Assembly: GCA_944323245.1 (NCBI GenBank)
Contig: CALURT010000020.1
Location: forward strand, 1-47,336
Direction of reading: 5' to 3'
Origin: an uncultured Bacteroidales bacterium
GTDB taxonomy: Bacteria > Bacteroidota > Bacteroidia > Bacteroidales > UBA932
DNA: 47,336 nucleotides
Position 1 is the first letter of the stretch. The number at the start of each line of letters is the position of its first letter. Below the pieces are notes generated by a model. That model saw only the letters and a program-made list of their open reading frames with translations, had not been told where the DNA came from and did not search any database. The position numbers and the translations under genes were made by a program. Below are positions 42,971-47,336 of the stretch, in pieces.

Positions 42971-43761
42971 AATTCATGAGTTTTTCCAGCGGGAGCTGCG
43001 GGAATTGCTATTATCTCGGGACGGAGCGGACGGGTCTGCTCATAGATGCCGGAGTAAGTCTGCGGAAGCTGAAAAGGATTTTCCCGGAAGCGGGAATTGA
43101 TCCGGACAGGATATCGGCCGTGCTTGTGACTCATGAGCATTTGGACCATATCCGCTTTCTCGGCTCTTTCTGCAAAAGGATGTGTCTTCCGGTCTATACG
43201 ACGAAAACCATCCACGATGCGCTTGCGGTACACTCGTTTACAGCACCTGTGATTACCCCGTGCCGGAGGGTGCTCGAAGCGGATTGTCCTGACGTTATTG
43301 ACGGAATGGAAGTGACTCCTTTCGTTGTCCCGCATGATGCGAAGGAAACGGTTGGCTATTCGATACTTGCCGAAGGCCATCGGTTCGTGATAATGACAGA
43401 TATAGGCAAAATGACGGATGAGGCTCTTGCTTATGCATCACAGGCGGATACTCTTGTCATAGAGTCCAATTATGACGTGGACATGCTGCTTGGAGGGTCT
43501 TACACGTATGAGTTGAAAATGAGGATAATGCAGGGAAGCGGGCATTTGAGCAACGATGAATGTGCGTCTGCATTGAGGAGAGTGTGGCATTCGGGACTGA
43601 AGAACGTGTTTCTGTGCCATCTCAGTGCAAACAACAACACTCCGGATTCGGCTTACAGGGCTTCGTTCGAGTCACTTGCCCTTGTGTCGGGAAAGGGAGC
43701 GGCAGGTGCCGCATTGCATTGCCTTCCAAGGGAAACCCCTTCGGAGATGTTTTTATTGTAA
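42964..43761 (+). CDS. Metallo-beta-lactamase fold hydrolase, YycJ/WalJ-like
   Basis: A 265-residue cytosolic metallohydrolase. The opening FMSFSSGSCGNCYYLGTERT and the metal motif VTHEHLDHIRFL (His57, His59, Asp61, His62) match YycJ/WalJ proteins, thought to be 5'-3' exonucleases related to DNA mismatch repair. Further ligands lie in VVPHDAKETVGY, FVIMTDIGK and the terminal CHLSANNNT. The gene overlaps the HAD gene by seven bases and precedes the GLUG lipoprotein by 22 bases. The family role in DNA metabolism is not reflected by these neighbours. Confidence 0.9.
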   Translation: MLKFMSFSSGSCGNCYYLGTERTGLLIDAGVSLRKLKRIFPEAGIDPDRISAVLVTHEHLDHIRFLGSFCKRMCLPVYTTKTIHDALAVHSFTAPVITPCRRVLEADCPDVIDGMEVTPFVVPHDAKETVGYSILAEGHRFVIMTDIGKMTDEALAYASQADTLVIESNYDVDMLLGGSYTYELKMRIMQGSGHLSNDECASALRRVWHSGLKNVFLCHLSANNNTPDSAYRASFESLALVSGKGAAGAALHCLPRETPSEMFLL

Positions 43762-43783
43762 AAGGATTTTATTCAATTATATC

Positions 43784-45847
43784 ATGAAAAATATTTTTCC
43801 TGCCGCCGTCTGCGTATTGTGTGCAGCGACGGTGATTTCCTGCGGGAAAGAATCGGCTCCGGTTACGGACGGGGAACCTGTCGTCGACGGACGGGTCTAT
43901 GTGGAATTCAATGCATCCTTGCAGAACGGCGCAGAGGTATCTCCGGAAAGCAAGACCAGCCTTTCCGGAAAATCCGTATTGTGGAGTGAAAACGATGCAG
44001 TGGCGGTATTTTCCCAAGCTTCCGCCAACGGGGCCGGAGAGCGTTTCGATGCCGTATCGGTAAACGGTAAGAGTGCCGTTTTCGGGGGCAATATCGTCCC
44101 GTCGGACACTTATTATGCCCTGTATCCGTATCAGGAAAGTGCGGTTTGTTCCGATGGTATGATAAAGGCGGAACTGCCTGTCGGGCAGACTGCCGTGGAA
44201 GACGGATTTGCGGACAATACCAATCTCGCTGCTGCGGTCTCTTCCGAGGATGCCATGATATTCAGGAATCTGTGCTCGGTGGTGAAATTCACGTTGTCTG
44301 AAGAATGTCCGACATTCGTTTCCGCAGGAATCCGCGGTGCGAATGACGAGCCTATAGCAGGGGATGTGACTGTCACCATGCTGGCGTCGGAAGACGGGAT
44401 TCCTGTCATGACGGTGGACGCAGGAGGTTCTCCTTCGGTGACCCTGTCGGGAAACATGTCTGCCGGCAGGACCTATTGTTTCGTGCTTGCTCCCGTGACG
44501 ATGAAGGACGGTTTCGAATTGTTTTTCACGGATTCCGAGGGTCACAGATATACATTGACAGGCCATAATCCTCTGATTCTCGAACGGTCCGGAATCATCA
44601 GCCTTCAGACCATAACTCCTGAAGCTGACGGAAGCGTCGCAATTACCGACGAGGCCGGTCTCAGGAACTGGTTCGAAAGTCTTTCGGAGGATCCGTCCTC
44701 GACTGCCGTCCTGGAGCGGGACATTACGCTTGACGGAAACTGGACTCCTGCCGCAGAGAACGGATTTACCGGTCTTCTTGACGGCAACGGCAAGGTTATA
44801 AGCGGACTTGACGTGTCTGTCAGCTCGGATTTCGCAGGATTGTTCGCCTCCGTCATGGCAGGAGGGATGGTCAGGGATCTCACGTTGGAGATAGTAGGCG
44901 TGGAGACATCGTCTGCCACTGGAAGTGCCGGAGCCATAGCCGGTTTCAGTCTTGGTACCATAGAAAATTGCGTTGTAAGATCCGTGTCCGGTATGGCGAC
45001 AGTCTCGGCTCCGACATATTCGGGAGGAATTGTCGGCAACAACAGTCTTCGTGTGACTGGATGTACGGTTGTGAATGTCAATGTAACGGCTTCCGGAAGC
45101 GCCGGGGCATCCGGCGGTATCTGCGGGGTAAATCATGGAAAGATAGAGAATTGCAATGTGGCTTCGTCTGTATTTTCTGCGACAGGACTTGCCGGGAATG
45201 CAGGAGCGGTTGCCGGGCATAACAGCCGTCTTTCAGAGGCCTTCAGCGGCTATATATCGGGTTGCAGCGTGTCGGATGCGGAAGTTTCGGCCGTAAACGC
45301 CGGAATATTGGTCGGGACCAACGAGGGCTCAGGCTATATTGCCGGAATATACGCTTCGTCTGCAAGTAACTCCGTGGTGTCCGGATTGTCCGGCAGGACT
45401 TCCCGCATCGGCGGGCTTGTCGGCTATGCTTCGAGGTCGGAAACTGCTGATTGTCATACTGATAATGTGGCTGTCGGGAATGATGTGTCGGCCGGTTCGA
45501 TAGGAGGACTTGTCGGTTACAGTTACAATTCATCCGTCTATGGATGCAGCGCCGTATCTTTGGAACTGGCCGGTTCGGTTGCCGGAGACGGAGGAAAAGG
45601 TGCGTTGGCCGGGTACAACGGAGGCATGCAGGGCAGCGGAATCATTTCTTCATATTATTTATTCAAGGAAGGAGCGGATGCTGCGGGTGTTGTCGGAACG
45701 GGAAGTGCTCCCGTGTCGCATTGCATCGACGGCAGTACGGGGAATTATCAGGATTTGGTGTCAGGTGTGCCGGATTTTGCCGATGCATTCGGCAATGTAT
45801 GGAAAGCGTCGGTCATCTGGGCGGGGATTTCCTGTAGGATTAAGTAA
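43784..45847 (+). CDS. Fimbrillin-like lipoprotein with GLUG repeats
   Basis: A 687-residue surface lipoprotein: MKNIFPAAVCVLCAATVISC ends in a lipobox. Residues about 35-330 form a fimbrillin-like (Mfa_like) beta domain, recognised by KTSLSGKSVLWSENDAVAVF, then YYALYPYQES and AVVSSEDAM-like SSEDAMIFRNLCSVVKFTLS. The C-terminal half (about 345-620) carries GLUG-type repeats, each with a Gly-Gly-Ile/Leu-Val-Gly turn and a Cys or Asn-Cys in the following strand (YSGGIVGNNS, ASGGICGVNHGKIENC, IGGLVGYASR, IGGLVGYSYN). GLUG repeats occur in adhesin-like proteins. The start at 43784 is required by the signal peptide. It ends six bases from the convergent folE stop. Confidence 0.82.
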   Translation: MKNIFPAAVCVLCAATVISCGKESAPVTDGEPVVDGRVYVEFNASLQNGAEVSPESKTSLSGKSVLWSENDAVAVFSQASANGAGERFDAVSVNGKSAVFGGNIVPSDTYYALYPYQESAVCSDGMIKAELPVGQTAVEDGFADNTNLAAAVSSEDAMIFRNLCSVVKFTLSEECPTFVSAGIRGANDEPIAGDVTVTMLASEDGIPVMTVDAGGSPSVTLSGNMSAGRTYCFVLAPVTMKDGFELFFTDSEGHRYTLTGHNPLILERSGIISLQTITPEADGSVAITDEAGLRNWFESLSEDPSSTAVLERDITLDGNWTPAAENGFTGLLDGNGKVISGLDVSVSSDFAGLFASVMAGGMVRDLTLEIVGVETSSATGSAGAIAGFSLGTIENCVVRSVSGMATVSAPTYSGGIVGNNSLRVTGCTVVNVNVTASGSAGASGGICGVNHGKIENCNVASSVFSATGLAGNAGAVAGHNSRLSEAFSGYISGCSVSDAEVSAVNAGILVGTNEGSGYIAGIYASSASNSVVSGLSGRTSRIGGLVGYASRSETADCHTDNVAVGNDVSAGSIGGLVGYSYNSSVYGCSAVSLELAGSVAGDGGKGALAGYNGGMQGSGIISSYYLFKEGADAAGVVGTGSAPVSHCIDGSTGNYQDLVSGVPDFADAFGNVWKASVIWAGISCRIK

Positions 45848-45853
45848 CTCACG

Positions 45854-46441
45854 TTATTTTATAAGATTAAGGAATTCGTTGCGGGTCCTTTCGTCCTTGA
45901 GGAATATTCCCGAAAAGGCAGACGTCGTGGTAATGGCATTGGCTTTCTGTACGCCTCTGATCTGCATGCAGGTGTGTGCGGCCTCTATTACTACGGCCAC
46001 GCCGAGAGGGTGGAGAGTGTTCTGGATACAGTCCCGGATCTGGACGGTCAGTCTTTCCTGGACCTGAAGGCGTCTTGCATAGGTCTCGACGACCCTGGCG
46101 ATTTTGCTGAGCCCGGTGATGTATCCGTCGGGGATGTACGCCACGTGTGCCTTGCCGATGAACGGCATGACGTGATGCTCGCAGGTGGAATAAAGTTCGA
46201 TGTCCCTGACGAGGACCATCTGCTGGTATTCTTCCTTGAAAATGGCACGTCTGATAATCTCCGCACCGTCCTGTCCGTAGCCCTGCGTGAGGAATTGCAG
46301 TGCTTTGGCAACTCTTTCCGGAGTCTTTACAAGTCCTTCTCTATCAGGATTTTCTCCTAAGAGACGTAGAATTTCCTTGTAGTGTGCGGCTATTTTTTCG
46401 GTAGTGCTTTCTCCGTATATGTCCTCTTTGGTGTATGCCAT
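45854..46441 (-). CDS. folE: GTP cyclohydrolase I
   Basis: A 195-residue homo-oligomeric zinc enzyme that converts GTP to 7,8-dihydroneopterin triphosphate, first step of folate and possibly queuosine synthesis. Zinc ligands are Cys87 and His90 ([10 protein letters not shown]) and Cys158 (HTCMQIRGV). Other family blocks are [37 protein letters not shown] and [12 protein letters not shown], and the C-terminus ends RNEFLNLIK. Length and motifs are standard. It is a single gene on the minus strand with a -7 box 63 bases upstream, divergent from the DUF2795 gene. Confidence 0.97.
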   Translation of the reverse strand: MAYTKEDIYGESTTEKIAAHYKEILRLLGENPDREGLVKTPERVAKALQFLTQGYGQDGAEIIRRAIFKEEYQQMVLVRDIELYSTCEHHVMPFIGKAHVAYIPDGYITGLSKIARVVETYARRLQVQERLTVQIRDCIQNTLHPLGVAVVIEAAHTCMQIRGVQKANAITTTSAFSGIFLKDERTRNEFLNLIK

Positions 46442-46503
46442 TTCGTCTGTCGATTGAGTTTGGTATGAATGTTGATTCGCTGACGCAGTCAGTCTTCGGG
46501 CTG

Positions 46504-46511
46504 CAAAATTA
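46504..46511 (-). promoter_or_regulatory. -7 box of folE
   Basis: Minus-strand TAATTTTG matches TAnnTTTG, giving a leader of about 55 bases. The -33 region is not clear. Confidence 0.4.
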
Positions 46512-46543
46512 GCAAAAAGAATCCATCATAAGTATTTTTTGTA

Positions 46544-46551
46544 TATATTTG
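46544..46551 (+). promoter_or_regulatory. -7 box of the DUF2795 gene
   Basis: TATATTTG is an exact match to the Bacteroidetes -7 box, 76 bases before the ATG. The leader is AT-rich with no SD-like motif, as is normal in this phylum. Confidence 0.5.
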
Positions 46552-46627
46552 CGACCTATTTGTAAGAAAGACCTTTGGCTTATTTTATAAAATGTTGAAA
46601 TCAAACTAATTAAAAACGAAGTTAACT

Positions 46628-46849
46628 ATGTATTGGACACTTGAACTGGCATATAGACTTGAGGATGCTCCATGGCCTGCCACAAAGGAAGAACTTATAG
46701 ACTATGCCACACGTTCCGGGGCGCCTCTTGAGGTAGTTGAAAACCTTGAAGAACTTGAAGATGACGGAGAAATCTACGAAAGCATAGAGGACATCTGGCC
46801 GGACTACCCGACCAAGGACGATTTCTTCTTCAATGAGGAGGAATATTAA
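46628..46849 (+). CDS. Small acidic DUF2795-type protein
   Basis: A 73-residue cytosolic protein, MYWTLELAYRLEDAPWPATK at the start, then a helical ELIDYATRSGAPLEVVENL region and a strongly acidic tail (EEYESIEDIWPDYPTKDD-like segments, ending EEY). The pattern of a small helical bundle with Pro-Ala-Thr-Lys-Glu-Glu-Leu matches DUF2795, a conserved but uncharacterised family. It has its own promoter and one of the best terminators in the window, suggesting high, isolated expression. It is shorter than 100 codons but coding character and conservation-like features are clear. Confidence 0.85.
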   Translation: MYWTLELAYRLEDAPWPATKEELIDYATRSGAPLEVVENLEELEDDGEIYESIEDIWPDYPTKDDFFFNEEEY

Positions 46850-46854
46850 TTGAC

Positions 46855-46891
46855 AAAAACGGCCTCCAGGCACTCTGGAGGCCGTTTTTTT
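46855..46891 (+). terminator. Strong intrinsic terminator after the DUF2795 gene
   Basis: AAAAACGGCCTCCAG (46855-46869) pairs perfectly with CTGGAGGCCGTTTTT (46875-46889) around a five-base loop, followed by further T. The A- and T-tracts make it work on either strand. Confidence 0.95.
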
Positions 46892-46898
46892 ACTTATT

Positions 46899-46924
46899 AG
46901 TGCTATTTCTGCGGAAATGGCACT
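46899..46924. other. Hairpin beside the mobilization-like fragment
   Basis: AGTGCTATTTC-TGCG-GAAATGGCACT forms an 11-bp stem with one T-G wobble and a four-base loop. No T-run follows, so it is not a terminator. It may be a single-strand origin, transfer origin or recombination-site fold, but no specific match is known to me. Confidence 0.45.
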
Positions 46925-46965
46925 ATGCGTTTCAGGGCATTCTACGGCAGGGTGTGGAAAAATAA

Positions 46966-47016
46966 ACTTACTAAAAACTTGACTAGTAAGTATTCTTAAA
47001 ATTATAAAGAGTAAGT
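46966..47016. repeat. Three AGTAAGT boxes upstream of the mobilization-like fragment
   Basis: ACTTACTA (46966-46973) is inverted relative to TAGTAAGT (46984-46991), with a 10-base spacer; AGTAAGT recurs at 47010-47016 in direct orientation, 25 bases on. The surrounding DNA is AT-rich compared with the rest of the window. A regulator binding site or iteron remnant is possible. Confidence 0.4.
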
Positions 47017-47039
47017 GTATTTACGAAAAGGAGAGTGGT

Positions 47040-47336
47040 CTTCAGAATGTCCGGATTCTTCGGGAAATGCACACCTCACTTTATGAGGAGGTCGGTAGCA
47101 AGTACGGGCTGGAACGTGGTGACAGTATCGAAGGTCGGAACGTCAGCCATCTTGGTAAACGCGATTATATCCGGAAACTGTCCAAAGATGCGAAACAGGC
47201 GGAGAAAGCAGTCAAGGGACTTCAGACAATGATACGGAAACTTGGACGGGAAATGCTTTCCGGAAGGAACCGGCTTAAAGAAATCGATGAAGCTCTCGCG
47301 TCCGGCAAGATAACTCTTGACAGGTATGAAGCGCAG
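47040..47336 (+). pseudogene. 5'-truncated mobilization (Mob/Pre relaxase-like) protein fragment, runs off window
   Basis: An open frame continues to the window end without a stop: LQNVRILREMHTSLYEEVGS, then KYGLERGDSIEGRNVSHLGK, then a Lys/Glu-rich coiled coil (KLSKDAKQAEKAVKGLQTMI, EALASGKITLDRYEAQ). MH-x4-YEEVG-KYGLERG followed by a coiled coil is how the region after the catalytic domain of MobV/Pre-type plasmid mobilization proteins reads. The relaxase domain that should precede it is absent: upstream in-frame codons from 46983 are AT-rich, unrelated in character and lack a good start. The first in-frame ATG is 47067. So it is either a decayed remnant of a mobilizable element or a shorter protein using only this domain. 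The remainder lies outside the window. Confidence 0.55.

Noticed and set aside
43769..45220. 483-codon open frame antisense to the GLUG lipoprotein
   Set aside because: Arg/His/Ser-rich low-complexity translation typical of an antisense shadow of Gly/Ser-rich repeats.
1..47336. CRISPR arrays, rRNA genes, intact insertion sequences, prophage or toxin-antitoxin modules
   Set aside because: I saw no regularly spaced repeats, rRNA signatures, transposase motifs or phage structural genes.

Overview
The window looks like a chromosomal segment of a Bacteroidales bacterium. The evidence is repeated Bacteroidetes-type -7 boxes (TAnnTTTG) just upstream of genes, lipoproteins with short signal peptides, a TonB receptor/DUF4249 pair, fimbrillin (Mfa)-type lipoproteins, a GLUG-repeat lipoprotein, NifJ, S9/M16/M28 secreted peptidases and a small DUF2795 protein. 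The genus cannot be fixed from sequence alone. Most of the window is dense, ordinary core genome; both ends look more accessory.
Layout. (1) 1-317: a TetR regulator cut by the left edge, then about 400 bp without a gene that holds an inverted repeat, a REP-like motif and a good promoter. (2) 720-4448: an overlapping trio of lipoprotein, TonB-dependent receptor and DUF4249 lipoprotein. (3) 4539-5955, minus strand: Hsp20 and a DeoR regulator. Divergent from these is a carbohydrate-type locus (DUF4874/DUF4832 lipoprotein, then a GH31 glycosidase), followed by uvrA and waaA. (4) 13573-16183, minus: two fimbrillin-like lipoproteins. A DUF47/PhoU-like gene diverges from them. (5) 17116-29205, minus: M16 peptidase, esterase, nifJ, fabD, tRNA-Arg(CCG) and the NAD operon nadB-nadC-nadA. 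(6) 29246-32472, minus: a WYL regulator translationally coupled to an S9 peptidase. Divergent from it are a D-2-hydroxyacid dehydrogenase and rmuC. (7) 34941-39122: a glycosyltransferase cluster in which two paralogous GT4 genes diverge from one compact symmetric promoter region. (8) 39209-46441: M28-type peptidase homologue, TPR protein, HAD phosphatase, metallo-beta-lactamase-fold protein, GLUG lipoprotein and folE. (9) 46628-end: DUF2795 gene with a strong terminator, then a 5'-truncated mobilization-protein-like fragment running off the right edge.
How the genes work together. nadB/nadC/nadA form the complete de novo route from aspartate to nicotinate mononucleotide and share one promoter. 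The tRNA-Arg promoter appears to lead into fabD and perhaps nifJ. The DeoR regulator probably controls the adjacent sugar locus. The cell envelope is a recurring theme: WaaA (Kdo transfer to lipid A), GT4 enzymes, fimbrillins and the TonB system.
I did not find a clearly new multi-gene system. The most interesting unexplained structures are in non-coding DNA: the palindromic back-to-back promoters of the paralogous GT4 pair, a run of six hairpins upstream of the M16 gene, a symmetric dyad upstream of hsp20 and a 109-bp imperfect palindrome at 16987-17095. Among proteins, the WYL-S9 coupling and the M28 homologue with Lys in place of the general base are most worth following.
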